The notes under the pieces are model-generated. The model was not told the origin of the DNA and did not search any database. It saw only the letters and a program-made list of their open reading frames with translations. A program made the translations under genes and the position numbers. Shown here one piece after another: positions 33,060-45,172 of a stretch of 64,000 nucleotides of DNA (position 1 is its first letter; every line of letters begins with the position of its first letter). This DNA comes from Prionace glauca. Its lineage: Eukaryota; Chordata; Chondrichthyes; Carcharhiniformes; Carcharhinidae. Where the stretch lies: assembly GCA_037974335.1 (NCBI GenBank), contig CM075733.1:49379959-49443958 (forward strand), read 5' to 3'.

Positions 33060-33310
33060 AAATGTACTTCCTCATAATGCTACCTAAATATATCACTTTA
33101 CATTTTTCTGTATTAATGTCAATCTGCCATGTTTCATTGGTTTGTCTATGTCTCCTTGTAGTTTGCTACTAACCTCCTCTTGTTTACTGCATTTCCAAGT
33201 TTTGTATCATTGCAAAATGTTAAATGATGCCCTAATTTCCTAAGTTCATGCCATTAATATCTATCAGAAAGAGCAGTGGTTTGAATATTAACTTCTGGGG
33301 AATAACTCTG
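33060..33310 (-). repeat. CR1-like LINE RT fragment (old)
   Basis: Antisense RT text in the region around the catalytic box ('tgtatcattgcaaaatgtta', 'gccattaatatctatcagaa'). Too decayed for a frame. Confidence 0.5.
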
Positions 33311-33768
33311 TATATGTTCCCAACCCACCAATGCCCACCCACTCTCCTCAACCGCACCACCCCCACCACCACCCCACCGCACCCCATCAGAAAAATAACC
33401 ACTCACCGTGTTTTATGTCCTTAAACAAATGCCTTTAATTGCCCCTCATTCATTTTTTATTAAGATCTTATCAGTACTTTTTGTATTCAGCTTGATTCTT
33501 AATTTTATTTGGAACCTGACATTTGTCACATCTTGCTTTTTGTGTCTCATTTTGTCTCTTTAGCTTTAGTCATTCAGAGAACAAATATTACAGTTTAACA
33601 AAGAGATATATATACTTCCCTACCTTCTCTGATATTTATACACAGATGGCACAGGCTTTCTTGCCAAAGACTGTCCCTCCCTAAAAAGGTGTCTACTTAC
33701 TGCAAATTTGGCCCAACTCTTTGCAAAATATCAGTTCACTTAAAAAAAAACTTCATCATTTCTGAGTT

Positions 33769-33839
33769 TCATTCAGATGTTACCAGAGATGCGAGGCTAG
33801 AGAAACTGCGGGAAGGTAAAAAGGAAGTATTCAAAATAC
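33769..33839 (+). repeat. 71-bp block duplicated at 34,379-34,449
   Basis: About four mismatches between the two blocks, 610 bp apart. The downstream block is in register with an old CR1-like LINE; this upstream one is not. Confidence 0.7.
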
Positions 33840-34039
33840 TGAAGAATACAGTCAGAATACAGCCTCCCACTGTATCTTGGCTGGAACTGCAGAGTCAACT
33901 TCTGTCTGCAAATGTAAAAAGGGTTTCTGTGACACATCCAGTTAAATCTGGAGAGAGAAATAGTAGCAGTTCGGAGGAAATTCCCAGCCTGTACAATTTC
34001 AAGAGGACCACCGATCAGTAATTTAGGCAGATAGTTGTT

Positions 34040-34760
34040 GGATAAAATTGAATAGGGAGCAGTGTGAAGTGATACATCCTTGAAGGAAGAATATGTGCAT
34101 AAAAATGGAAATAAAGATGGAAAGAAAGACAAATAAACATACTAAACGTTAAAACTATATAAAAAAAGATTAAAAAGGTAGACGGACACATTTTTAGAAC
34201 TGGGAAGGCAAATTGGGAATAATGAAAAAAACAAACATTTGACATCCTAGTTTTTATAAATATGGACACATAGTACATGGGCAAAGTGGCAACACTGAAT
34301 ATAAATGAGTCATTGATTAGGTTTCAGTTTGAATATTGTATTCGGATTTGGGTGCCCTTTGTCTCCACCACAGGTGATTCATTCAGCTGTTAGCAGGGAT
34401 GCGAGGCTAGAGAAACTGGGGGAAGGTAAAAAGGAAGTATTCAAAATACAGACGTGTCTTAATGGCGTAAATATGGAAAAATGACTTCCTCTGATTAGTG
34501 ACTCAGTAGCTAGAGAGCAGAAAGTAAGCTGTTCACCAAAAGAACCAAGAGAAAGATTAGGATTTTTTAATGCAGAGTTGTTAGAAAGTTGGGTACAAGA
34601 TGCATATTAGCTTTTAAAAGGAAAATGAACAATTTATCAAAATAACAGAATATGGAAAGAGAACAGTGAAATGAAAAACAGTGAATTGCTCATTTAGTAG
34701 ATGAGCACATTCGTGATGGACTAAATGGACTCCTTCCATGCAGTCAAATGCTATGATTTT
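34040..34760 (+). repeat. CR1-like LINE 3' part (old)
   Basis: Relict RT text ('gaagtgatacatccttgaag', 'gtttgaatattgtattcgga', 'gatgcgaggctagagaaact') and an 'atggactccttccatgcagt' tail. No usable frame. Confidence 0.55.
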
Positions 34761-36787
34761 AAAAGTAATTCTTGTCAGTAGTTAATTGAGAAAATAGCTG
34801 TTCGTAACCAGTTAAAATGGGTAACAACTATCTGTAAAAGTGCAAGCCTAGTTACCTATTTATGTGCTGAAGTTGCTAAATTAGCATTGTTGACAATTAT
34901 GTCAGGAGCAGATTCACTACTCTGGACTGTAGAAGCGAGTATCAAGTCACATCAGCTACAGATAAATTGTCAGCGACAGTCCTTTCAAAAATACAGATCA
35001 GGCTGGAAAATGCAGCCTTGATACCTGAGAGTTATTTTCCTTCCCCTAAAAGACATTTAAATCTGTCCTCTGCAGTCCTTTTGTGAAAAGTTAGGGTACA
35101 GCTTCATCTTCTTGCCTCATTGCCTTTCAAAGAGGCGTTATGTTTCTGAAAGGTCAGAGATACAGAAACAAGTGCTTCGTCTGCACAGCTTCTTCATGCT
35201 GGAGCCTTTGTTTGGAGTGAATGGAAGCTCCATCCCAAACAAAGGCTCCTTGAATATCTGATGGAAGGTATATCTAAGTCCTGATCTAATTTGTCGGCTT
35301 TCCATCACCTCACCAGAGTTACAGCAGCAGTATGTAGAAAGCGTCAAGGATTTATATCCCCTTATTCATCAAGGGATTTTTAAAAAAGATCACTTTAGCA
35401 AAACTGACATAACTACATTTTTACATGGTTTTGTTCACACTTATTGCGGTACCCTCCCCATTTTTTCATAGATATCCTCATTCTCGTGGTTTCCATTTTT
35501 ATGGGATTGTTCACCCTTCGTTCTTTTACCTGTTGAGATAAATTTATATATAATTATGGTGAACTTCTCTTCAAGAAATGGGAGGAAAGTCATGTTTACA
35601 TACAACTGCACAATGAACTTGGATTGTAAGGTGTGACGTGAGTTTTTTACTCAGCAACAAGCTTCAGAATATTGATGTATGACCACATTGCTTCAGTACG
35701 AAGCAATAACATTTAAATCAAATCTATTTTACCCTATTATTATTTGGCTTATATTCTACAAAACCATCCATACACTCAGATTAAAGGATAAACAGGAACC
35801 CTCTGGAAACACTGCTTTTGATTTAATAGGTGGTTCTTATACAGCATCCTTCATAGACACTCCCAGTTACTGAAACAAAAAGGATGACCGATTAAAAATC
35901 GATTTAAAATGGCATTTCCTAATGAAGTCATTGATGGCATAGCTGTGATTATTATGAACTCACCTCGTGGAAAATCACAGGCAAACTCTAGAAGATATGC
36001 AATGGGAGGCCTGGCAAACAGACACACATTTTATCCTGGTCTCTTGAAGGTATAAGTGAGTAATACTATGGGCAACCTTTTGCTGTGCTGGTAGACTTAA
36101 TACAGAGGCATACTAACTTCTATAAGAAGCACACAAGCAAATCATGTAAGAAAGCAACTGCTCCCGCTCAAGTAGACCCAAATTCATGACCTGGATTCAA
36201 ATGATAATTGCCCTGTAGATATATTCAGTCTATCTTCCTGCTGTAGAGAACTAGAATTACTTTATTGAACCATAGTGGTCAGTAAGAATGCCTCTGGACA
36301 ATGAAAACAGACTCCCTTTTTATTCCCTATTTTGACTGGAGTGTTGCCACCAAATAAAAGCTTGTATTTTTCACTGCAAGAAAAACAAATGATCATAAAC
36401 TAGACTGAAAGCACTTTGACAGTGCGTACCATTAGATATCTCTCTGCAAGATCCATCCTACCTCTCCTGTCTATCAAAGAGTAGTATGTTTAAACTGAGG
36501 CCAATTCCTGTTGTTCTATATATTGCCACTTTCACTTTGATATGAAAAAGTTTCTAACATGCATCAAAATGAAAATTGTGGTATAATTTGGAAGTCAGTT
36601 CCTGATCTGACTCCTGAAACCCAATAAAGTTTGGGGGTGTGAGAAACTGCCTGCAAGGAATTCTCACACCAGTTAAAGTTCACAGTAAGTGTTGCGTGTC
36701 TGTGACTTATTGCAATGTCACATTTGAAAAATATGCAGACATTAATTAAACTAAGTATATGATATTTTTCAGTGCACTCCTAACACT
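34761..36787. other. no gene recognised; one strong hairpin
   Basis: A perfect 15-bp inverted repeat (35,201-35,215 and 35,235-35,249, 19-base loop) starts GGAGCCTTTGTTTGG. Nothing else is supported. Confidence 0.4.
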
Positions 36788-37165
36788 GGGGTGGCACAGT
36801 GGCATAATGATTAGTACTACTGCCCCACAGCTCAGGGACCCAGGTTCAATTCCGGCCTCGGGTTTGCATGTTCTCCATGGGTTTCCTCCGGGTGCTCTGG
36901 TTTCCTCCCAGATTCCAAAGATGTGCGAGTTAGGTTGATTGGCCGCGCTAAATTGACTCTTAGGGTGTACTTTTCCTGCTCCCTCCTGCCACTGAAATCA
37001 GAGCAGAATTTTCCCTTTCCACCTGCCATAGGAATCATAGTGGGTGGGATAGCACCATGCAAAGGTCCAATGACCTCACATGGGATTTTCCATTCTTGAG
37101 GCGAGTGCGACCAGAAAATCCCGCCTTGTGTATTGGGAGATTAGCAGGTAAATGCGTGTTGATAT
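36788..37165 (+). repeat. V-SINE/HE1-like SINE interrupted by MITE-like element
   Basis: Head 'ggggtggcacagtggcataa' and central block to about 36,967. The tail resumes about 37,132 ('ttgggagattagcaggtaaa'). The middle 36,968-37,131 is a diverged member of the MITE-like family (gaatcatagtgggtgggata, cagaaaatcccgcct). Confidence 0.65.
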
Positions 37166-37181
37166 GGGATAGGGCCAGGGT

Positions 37182-39981
37182 AAGGTGACAGGGACTGGGA
37201 GATGAATGTACAGGGTTATCAAGTGTTTAGGAAGGATAGGCAGGAGGAAAGAGGGGTGGCGTAGCTCTGCTGATTAAGGATAGTATCAAGGTGGTAGCAA
37301 GGGATGATATCGGAGCCAAGGAGCAGAAAGTGGAATCGTTGTGGGTGGAGATTAGGAACAGAAAAAGGAGGAAGACGCTAGTGGGTGTCGTCTATAGGCC
37401 CCCGAATAATGATCTGGAGGTGGGGCGGGCTGTTAACGCGCAAATAAGTGCAGCGTGCAGGAATGGGACGGCAGTAGTTATGGGAGATTTCAATCTGCAT
37501 ATTGATTGGTCGACCCATGTTGGACGAGGTGGGCTCGAGGAGGAGTTCTTGGAATGCTGCCGGGATAATTTCCTTGAACAGTGTGTGTTGGAGCCGACGA
37601 GGGAGCGAGCTATCTTGGATCTGGTGCTATGTAATGAGGTGGGTAGAATTAGGGACCTTGCGGTGAAGGATCCTCTTGGAGAGAGTGATCATTGTATGGT
37701 GGAGTTTCTGGTGCAGATGGAGGAGGAGAAAGTGGGTTCCCAGACACGCGTCCTTTGTTTGAATAGAGGGGAGTATGGTAGGATGAGAGAAGAATTGGCG
37801 AATGTGGACTGGGGGAACGCGTTGGAAGGTAAGTCTGCTGAGGAGCAGTGGAGGATCTTTAAGGAGATCTTTCTTGGTGCTCAGCAGAAATTTATTCCGA
37901 TGGTTAAAAAGGACAGTAGGAGGAGAGGTAATAAGCCGTGGATAACGAAGGAGGTGAAGGAAAATGTTAAATTAAAAGCGGAGGAGTTTAGAGTAGCTAA
38001 GAGCAGTGGGCGAGAAGAGGATTGGGAAAGGTTTAAATGTCAACAAAGATTGACAAAGAAAATTGATAAAGGAGGGTAGGAGAAGCTATGAGGCTGGGCT
38101 AGCACTTAATATAAAAAAGGATAGCAAGAGTTTTTATAAATATATAAAAAGGAAGAGGCTGGCTAGGGTAAACGTTGGTCCTTTAGATGATGAGAAAGGG
38201 GAGCTAGTGGTAGGGGATAGGGATATGGCTAAGGTCTTGAATAACTTCTTTGTTTCTGTCTTCACGGAGGAGGACGTGAATAATTTGCCGGGTGTTAGCG
38301 ATGGAAAGGTGGTAGGAATGGAGGGTCTTAATGGCATTACTGTTACTAGAGAGGTGGTGCTCGACAGACTGGAGGGGCTGATTGTGGACAAGTCCCCAGG
38401 ACCGGATGGAATGCATCCGAGGGTTCTGAAAGAAATGGCGGAGGTGATAGTGGATGCCTTGGTGGTTATTTTCCAGACGTCACTGGATTCCGGGGAAGTG
38501 CCGGAAGATTGGAAAATGGCTAATGTTACGCCGTTGTTTAAGAAGGGTGCCAGGCAAAAGGCGGGGAATTATAGGCCGGTTAGTTTAACGTCTGTGGTAG
38601 GTAAAATGTTAGAAACTGTCATTAAGGAGGAAATAGCGAGGCATCTTGAGGGGAATTGCTTGATAGGGCGGACGCAACACGGTTTCATTAAAGGGAAGTC
38701 GTGTCTGACAAATTTACTGGAGTTCTATGAGGATGTGTCGAGGGCAGTGGATAGAGGAGAGCTGGTGGATGTGGTCTTTCTGGATTTTCAGAAGGCATTT
38801 GACAAGGTACCTCACAAGAGGTTATTGCAGAAGGACAGGGGACATGGAGTTGGGGGTAGGGTGTTAGCGTGGATAGAGGATTGGTTGTCAAATAGGAGGC
38901 AGAGAGTGGGGGTCAATGGATGCTATTCGGATTGGCGGTTGGTGACTAGTGGGGTGCCCCAGGGGTCAGTGCTGGGGCCTCAGCTATTTACCATTTATAT
39001 AGATGATCTGGAGGAGGGAACCGAGTGCAGGGTGTCGAAATTTGCTGATGACACCAAGATTGGGGGAAAGGCAAATTGTGCGGAGGGTGTGGAGAGTCTG
39101 CAGAAGGATCTAGATAGGCTGGGCAAATGGGCCAGGAAATGGCAAATGGAATTTAATGTTGGCAAGTGTGAGGTGGTCCACTTTGGTAGGAGGAATGGTA
39201 GGAAGGACTATTACTTACGGGGCGAAAAACTGCAGCAGGCGACGGTGCAGAGGGACCTCGGGGTCCTTGTGCATGAGTCGCAAAAACCCAGCTTGCAGGT
39301 GCAGCAGGTGGTCAGGAAGGCGAATGGGATGCTGGCCTTCATAGCGAGGGGGATTGAATATAAAAGTAGGGAGGTCTTGTTGCAGCTGTATAGGGCATTG
39401 GTGAGGCCGCAGCTGGAGTACTGTGTGCAGTTTTGGGCGCTGCACCTGCGCAAGGATATTTTGGCCCTGGAGGGAGTGCAGAGGAGGTTTACTCGGCTGA
39501 TACCAGAGTTGAGGGGATTGAGCTATGAGGAGAGGCTGAATAAACTAAGCTTGTACTCGTTAGAGTTTAGAAGAATGAGGGGAGTTCTCATTGAGACGTA
39601 TAAGATGATGAATGGGATGGATAGGATAGAGGTGGAGAGACTCTTCCCGCTCAAAAAAGACAGTAGGACTAGGGGGCACAGCCTCAAGATAAAAGGGGGG
39701 CGGTTTAGAACAGAGTTGAGGAGGAACTTCTTCACTCAAAGGGTGGTGAATCTCTGGAATTCTCTGCCCGTTGAAGTGGTGGAGGCTGCCTCGCTAAATA
39801 TTTTTAAGAAACGGGTTGATGGGTTTTTGATAAGAGAAGGGATTAAGGGTTATGGGGAGAGGGTGGAAAGGTGGAGCTGAGTCACGACAGATCAGCCATG
39901 ATCTTATTGAATGGCGGGGCAGGCTCGAAGGGCCAGATGGCCTACTCCTGCTCCTATTTCTTATGTTCTTATGTTCTTAAG
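37182..39981 (+). mobile_element. CR1-A LINE, long 5'-truncated copy
   Basis: Starts inside the endonuclease and ends in the TTCTTATG tandem at 39,981. ORF1 and the endonuclease N-terminus are missing. The second-longest and best-kept CR1 in the window. Confidence 0.92.
37291..39880 (+). pseudogene. CR1-A ORF2, endonuclease C-part + complete RT, frame change near 38,070
   Basis: Frame 1 (37,291-38,079) has LVGVVYRPPNNDLEV, VVMGDFNLHIDW, ILDLVLCNEVGRIRDL and the SDHCMVEFL endonuclease block. Frame 2 (38,063-39,880; 605 codons) has SFYKYIKRKRLARVNVGPL, DKSPGPDGMHPRVL, FLDFQKAFDKVPHKRLLQ, SGVPQGSVLGPQLF, the catalytic SKFADDTKIGG, then the CR1 C-terminal region. A single frame change in an A/G run near 38,060-38,079 (KIDKGG against TKKLIKKG in the 15-19 kb copy) separates them. 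The RT domain itself is intact by inspection. The copy cannot move alone for lack of the endonuclease start and ORF1. Confidence 0.9.
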
Positions 39982-40052
39982 TGTCGGTGGAGACAAGATG
40001 GGCCAAATGGTCTTCCTCTGTGCTGTAGGGATTGTATGATTCTATGATTAAA
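39982..40052 (+). repeat. V-SINE/HE1-like SINE tail
   Basis: 'gtcggtggagacaagatggg' through 'tgattctatgat'. The CR1 above appears to have inserted into or next to this SINE. Confidence 0.6.
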
Positions 40053-41142
40053 AATGAGCAGAAGCGAAATTCCAGATGACTGGTGTTTAAAGCTGTCCAA
40101 CACGGTACATGAATATTGGTTTTGCATCAGCACAAGCTGTGTAAGGGCAGCCTGGCTGTAATTAAGTAACTCCAATGACATGTTGCCAGCCAAGTTCTGT
40201 CGGAGAGCTCTCAAGCTAAATTCCTCTCTCTCTCTCTCTCACTCCACAGCTGCCTTTTAAAGTTTCATTGAGATTACAGCATAACCTGAAATCTACAATG
40301 AACAAATTTCATGCTATGAAAGCAACAGGAATACAACAGTCAAGGATAATTGCTTTGAGATTATAATTTATACGTTTATTTCCAGAATTTCTACTTTTCT
40401 GAATGACCAAGAGAAAAAAAAATGCATCACTGGTCTGGTATGGGCAATTAAATATGATAGGTTGTTCCCATGAAGGTACCTGGGTATCATCCTCCCTGTG
40501 GGTCACAGACCACTTTTACATTACACCACGGCCACTGAAGTCAATGAATCATTGTGAAAGCTAACATAATTTTCTTTCATTTACTTGTCAATTTGCCTTT
40601 CAAAGCCATCAGCATTCTCTGCAGGAAAATATTGGCTTGAATTTTCCAAGGCAATGGAGAAGGCATTCATGTTTTGACCTGCTGGGAGTGAGGGTGTCTG
40701 ATCCCACACAGGGAAATCATAGGTCCAGGTTTCCCACATGTTATGAATGTTTCAGCATGTGACAACACTGACAGGTTCCCCTCTCAGAAGACAGGCTTTG
40801 CTTCCAGTAGGGCAGGGAATGCTGAAGAAGAAGCCTCAGAACCAGGTAGGTCTAGAAGCCTCAAGAATCATAGGCTAGGTGGAGTTTGGATTGGAGATAC
40901 AGGGCATGTGGAAGGGTGAAGAGTGGCATGTTTGGGGCAGCTGGGGTGGTAGTGGGGAGGTGAATGGGAAAAAACCTGGACATTGGGGATTCAATTTGAA
41001 ATGATGGGTACCCATGAGGAATGTGTAGAATAATATTAAAATTTCCATCTTGCCTCCTGAGAGTGAGTTATCTACTTGCACAACCCCATCCAGCCTCCGG
41101 TCAAACCAGAAATGGAAAGAAAGATAGCATTTTGAATGGCTA
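40053..41142. other. no gene recognised; (TC)n at 40,224-40,240
   Basis: A short dinucleotide run and otherwise unassigned sequence. Confidence 0.35.
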
Positions 41143-41215
41143 TTAGGGATGGGCAATAAATATTGGACTAGCCAGTGACAATTGCATTCTGAAAATCAAT
41201 TTAAAAAAAATTAAA
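41143..41215 (+). repeat. short repeat tail (GGATGGGCAATAAA type)
   Basis: 'ttagggatgggcaataaata' followed by A-rich end. The same family ends at 54,200-54,290. Confidence 0.5.
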
Positions 41216-41560
41216 TCATGTCTTTCATAACCACGGGATGTGCCCAGATCCTTTACAGCCAATGAAGTATTTCTGCAATATCGTCACTGTTGTAATACAG
41301 GAAACTCAGCAGCCAATTTGCACAAAGCTCCTATCCATGAACAAGAATGTAACAATCATCAGATAATCTGTTTTATGATATTGATTGTGAAATACATCAT
41401 GGACAAGTGATCAGGATTGTCTCCTCTGCCCTTCTTCACAATAGCAACTTGGAAAATTTTATGTCCACCTGTTAGATCAGAGAGTGCATTGGTTTAATGT
41501 CTCAGCTAAAAGGCCGTGCAACACTCTTGTAATCTTGCACTGGCATGTCAGCCTAGATCT
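41216..41560 (-). repeat. SINE-2 copy (old)
   Basis: Reverse-oriented: 'ccagatcctttacagccaat', 'gcagccaatttgcacaaagc', 'cagataatctgttttatgat'. Matches the 3' body of the SINE at 5,195-5,725. Confidence 0.6.
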
Positions 41561-42883
41561 TTGTGTCCAGGACTCTGGGGTGCTTGTTTAACCCACAATC
41601 TTTTGCCTCAGTCCCGAATACTAAAAACCAATCCACGACTGATTGGCAGTGAAATGAGCATATTGGCAGAAAGTTGGACTCAAATTCAGCTTTTTAACAT
41701 GTTAACCTCCCATCCCAATTCAAACCCTTAATTTTTTGAGTCATAGAGGCATACAATGCAGAAAAGGCCCTTCAAGCAAATTGAGCCTGCACTGACAATA
41801 ATTAGCACTAAAGTTACGCTAATCCCATTTTCCTGCACTTGTCCTATATCCTTGAATGTTATGATATTTCAGGTGCTCATCCAAATATTTTTTAAAGGTT
41901 GTAAGGTTTCCGGCCTTCACTTCCTTTCCAGACATTCCAGATTCTCATCACCCTCTGAGTGATTTTCTTTTTCTCAAATCTCCTCTGAATCTTCTGCCCC
42001 TTATCCTAAAACAATACTCCCTTGTTATTGACACCTCACTCAAGGGTAATAGCTGCTTCCTATTCACCCTGTCCATACCCCTCATAATTTTATACACCTC
42101 AACCATGTCCCCTGTCCAGCCTTCTCTGCTCTAAAGAAAACAATCCAAACCTAACTAGTCTCTTCTTATAGCTCACATGATCCAACTCATGCAACATCAA
42201 GGTGAATCTCCTCTGTGTCCCTCTTGTGTAATCACATCCTTCCTACAGTGAGGTGACCAGAATGCACACAGTATTGCAGCTGTGGCCTAACTAACATTCT
42301 GTACAACTTCCACATAACCTCCTTGTTCTTATACTCTATAGTACAACTGATAAAAGCAAATGTTCCATATGCCTTATTAACTGACATATTCACCTGCTCT
42401 GCCATCTTTGGGGATGTGTGAATTAGTACCCCAAGGCGCATCTGTTCTTCTGAGCTTCCTACTGACCTGCCGTCCATTAAATATTCCCTTGTCATGTTAT
42501 TTCTTCCAAAGTGCATCACCTTGTACTTATCAGGGTTAAACACAACCTTCCATTGTTCTGCCCATCTGACCAGCCCATCTATATTTGACCATCTTTCTCT
42601 ATGACCATCTTTTTCACTATTAACCACTCTACCAATCGTGATGTCATCTGCAAAATTACTTATCTTCCCCCCCACATTATCATCTTTATCAATAAGAGAT
42701 CCAGCACTGAATCTTGTGGTATGCCAATGGATACTAGCCTCCAGTCATTCAAACAGTCTTCTATCACCAACCTTTGTATCCTATTACTAATGATGTGGGT
42801 ATGCCGGCGTTGGACTGGCATAAACACAGCAAAAAGTCTGACAACACCAGGTTTTAGTCCAACCGATTTATTTGATAATATTC

Positions 42884-42928
42884 TCACAAGCAAGCAAGCT
42901 TTCGAGGTTACCCTCTTCGTCAGGTGAA
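42884..42928 (-). ncRNA. hammerhead-ribozyme-like motif, left arm
   Basis: Mirror of the motif at 43,392-43,436; the core CUGACGA … GAAA is at 42,900-42,923 read on the minus strand. Same GCUU triplication. Confidence 0.5.
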
Positions 42929-43391
42929 TGGAGAGTTCTGGCCTCAGACAGAGCATATAAAGCACAGACAGTTTAGTGATTGCTGATTAGAATGTGAATC
43001 CTTACACCTAACCTGCTGTTCAAGTCTTAAAGTGGCTGATAATGTGAGTGGAAGGAGCACTGATCACAGTTTAAAGAGATGTGTATTGTCTCCAGACAGT
43101 ACAGTGAGTGAGGTTTTGCAAACCCAGGCAAGTCTCGGGGGTTACAGATAGTGCGACATCATGTCGCACTATCTGTAACCCCCGTGACTTGCCTGGGTTT
43201 GCAAAACCTCACTCACTGTACTGTCTGGAGACAATACACATCTCTTTAAACTGTGATCAGTGCTCCTTCCACTCACATTATCAGCCACTTTAAGACTTGA
43301 ACAGCAGGTTCGGTGTAAGGATTCACATTCTAATCAGCAATCACTAAACTGTCTGTGCTTTATATGCTCTGTCTGAGGCCAGAACTCTCCA

Positions 43392-43436
43392 TTCACCTGA
43401 CGAAGAGGGTAACCTCGAAAGCTTGCTTGCTTGTGA
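43392..43436 (+). ncRNA. hammerhead-ribozyme-like motif with closed helix III
   Basis: UUCAC (helix I), CUGACGA, stem GAGG-GUAA-CCUC, GAAA, then three GCUU units and GUGAG (helix I partner; five pairs, one G-U). The repeated GCUU allows AGC/GCU to pair with a UUGCUU loop, giving a three-pair helix III within one molecule and a cut after GCUU. Other copies lack this and would need two molecules. Activity is inferred. The extra A between box and stem II is a deviation from the textbook core. Confidence 0.55.
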
Positions 43437-43690
43437 GAATATTATCAAATAAATCGGTTGGACTAAAACCTGGTGTTGTCAGACTTTTTACTATCCTATT
43501 ACTAAGCCAGCTTCAGATCCATCTCACCAGGTTTCACTAAATTCCATGTGCTTTAATCTTCTCAGTCAGTGTCTCATTTCGGACCTGATCAAAGGCTCTG
43601 CTAAAATCCATATAAACAATATCAACTGCACAGGCTAATCTTCCTTCCAATGTGCCTGAATATATCTGTATGAGTTTGAAATACTATATT

Positions 43691-44490
43691 GCAATTCTTG
43701 AAATATTAAAATGTGTTATTTATTTTTCTAAATAATTATGCTGTGCTTATACATTATTTTAAGTTAGTATTGGATCTTTTTGTGGTGTATGAATGATGAA
43801 AAGGCATCAATCTTAAACATAACTCTTCTCTCCATGGATGCCTCTAGCCTGCTGAATATTTCCAGCATTCACTTTTATTTTAGGTTTTCAATATCTGCAG
43901 TATTTTGCTTATGCATTCAAATTGTCCAGTTTGTTGTAACTATTGCAAGTAAATAAAGGATAATTCTTTTGGAAATTCAAAATGGTTTGTATTCTGATAG
44001 ATTGTGCTCACATGACATTTACAGGTGCAGACATTGATAAAATGAGTTATTCTGCACTCTCAGAATGAGTTGTTCACTTGTTATGAAGCACGCCACCCTT
44101 AAAGTCCATTACATTGTATGTAGCATAAAGTAATTACACACAAGTTTACATATCTGTGTTATCAGCATTATATGAAAGATTGATGAGCAATGTTTGTGGT
44201 TCATCAGCCCACGAGATGTCTGTGGTTGTGGTCTGTGATGTGACCTGTATTTTCCAAAGCCATATAACAACTAGTTTGATGAACAATACAACAGTGAGGA
44301 TGTAACAGCAAAATTGCACAAAATATTATTTGATGTATGGTTATGTTTATTCATAATAAAATTAGTTTGCAAAATTATTTTAATAAGTACTCAGGATTAT
44401 TTACAATAATACAATAGTGATTTTTGTAGGATGATAATTTTTAACTATTATTTCTATAGAATATTTCAGAAACATCTTTAACTTTTATGT
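43691..44490. other. AT-rich DNA with a PLE-2 tail scrap
   Basis: About 43,820-43,915 resembles the PLE-2 terminal block (ctgctgaatatttccagcat). The remainder shows nothing I can support. Confidence 0.4.
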
Positions 44491-45172
44491 GCAGCAGGTG
44501 GTCAGGAAGGCGAATGGGATGCTGGCCTTCATAGCGAGGGGGATTGAATATAAAAGTAGGGAGGTCTTGCTGCAGCTGTATAGGGCATTGGTGAGGCCGC
44601 AGCTGGAGTACTGTGTGCAGTTTTGGGCGCCGCACCTGCGCAAGGATATTTTGGCCCTGGAGGGAGTGCAGAGGAGGTTTACTCGGCTAATACCGGAGTT
44701 GAGGGGATTGAGCTATGAGGAGAGGCTGAATAGACTAGGCTTGTACTCGTTGGAGTTTAGAAGTATGAGGGGAGATCTCATTGAGACGTATAAGATGATG
44801 AATGGGATGGATAGGATAGAGGTGGAGAGACTCTTCCCGCTCAAAAAAGACAGTAGGACTAGGGGGCACAGCCTCAAGATAAAGGGGGGGCGGTTTAGAA
44901 CAGAGTTGAGGAGGAACTTCTTCACTCAAAGGGTGGTGAATCTCTGGAATTCTCTGCCCGTTGAAGTGGTGGAGGCTGCCTCGCTAAATATTTTTAAGAA
45001 ACGGGTTGATGGGTTTTTGATAAGAGAAGGGATTAAGGGTTATGGGGAGAGGGCGGGAAGGTGGAGCTGAGTCACGACAGATCAGCCATGATCTTATTGA
45101 ATGGCGGGGCAGGCTCGAAGGGCCAGATGGCCTACTCCTGCTCCTATTTCTTATGTTCTTATGTTCTTTCTT
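44491..45172 (+). mobile_element. CR1-A LINE, 5'-truncated
   Basis: Begins at QQVVRKANGMLAFIARG and is open to the stop at 45,070 (193 codons), then the CR1 3' UTR and TTCTTATG end. Almost identical to the 24.7- and 37-kb copies over the shared part. Confidence 0.9.

Larger units (their letters stand above)
42790..43491. mobile_element. PLE-1B palindrome, 702 bp, with 13-bp TSD
   Basis: Left arm 42,790-43,159 and right arm 43,161-43,491 are inverted copies, nearly perfect, meeting at GCGACAT-C-ATGTCGC. It is flanked by TATCCTATTACTA at 42,777-42,789 and 43,492-43,504. Again the left arm carries about 40 extra terminal bases. The arms are so alike that either the insertion is recent or they have been kept alike by conversion. 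Confidence 0.9.
41735..43690 (-). mobile_element. CR1-like LINE (old), split by a PLE palindrome
   Basis: LINE text at 41,735-42,789 and 43,505-43,690. A reverse frame (42,232-42,675) codes KISNFADDITIG (RT catalytic box), VFNPDKYKVMHFGRNN and VRPQLQYCVHSG. Interrupted exactly by 42,790-43,491. Confidence 0.78.

Noticed and set aside
42790-43491. CRISPR-like or phage-type inverted structure
   Set aside because: There is a single palindrome with retroelement tails and a TSD in an animal genome; no repeat-spacer array is present.
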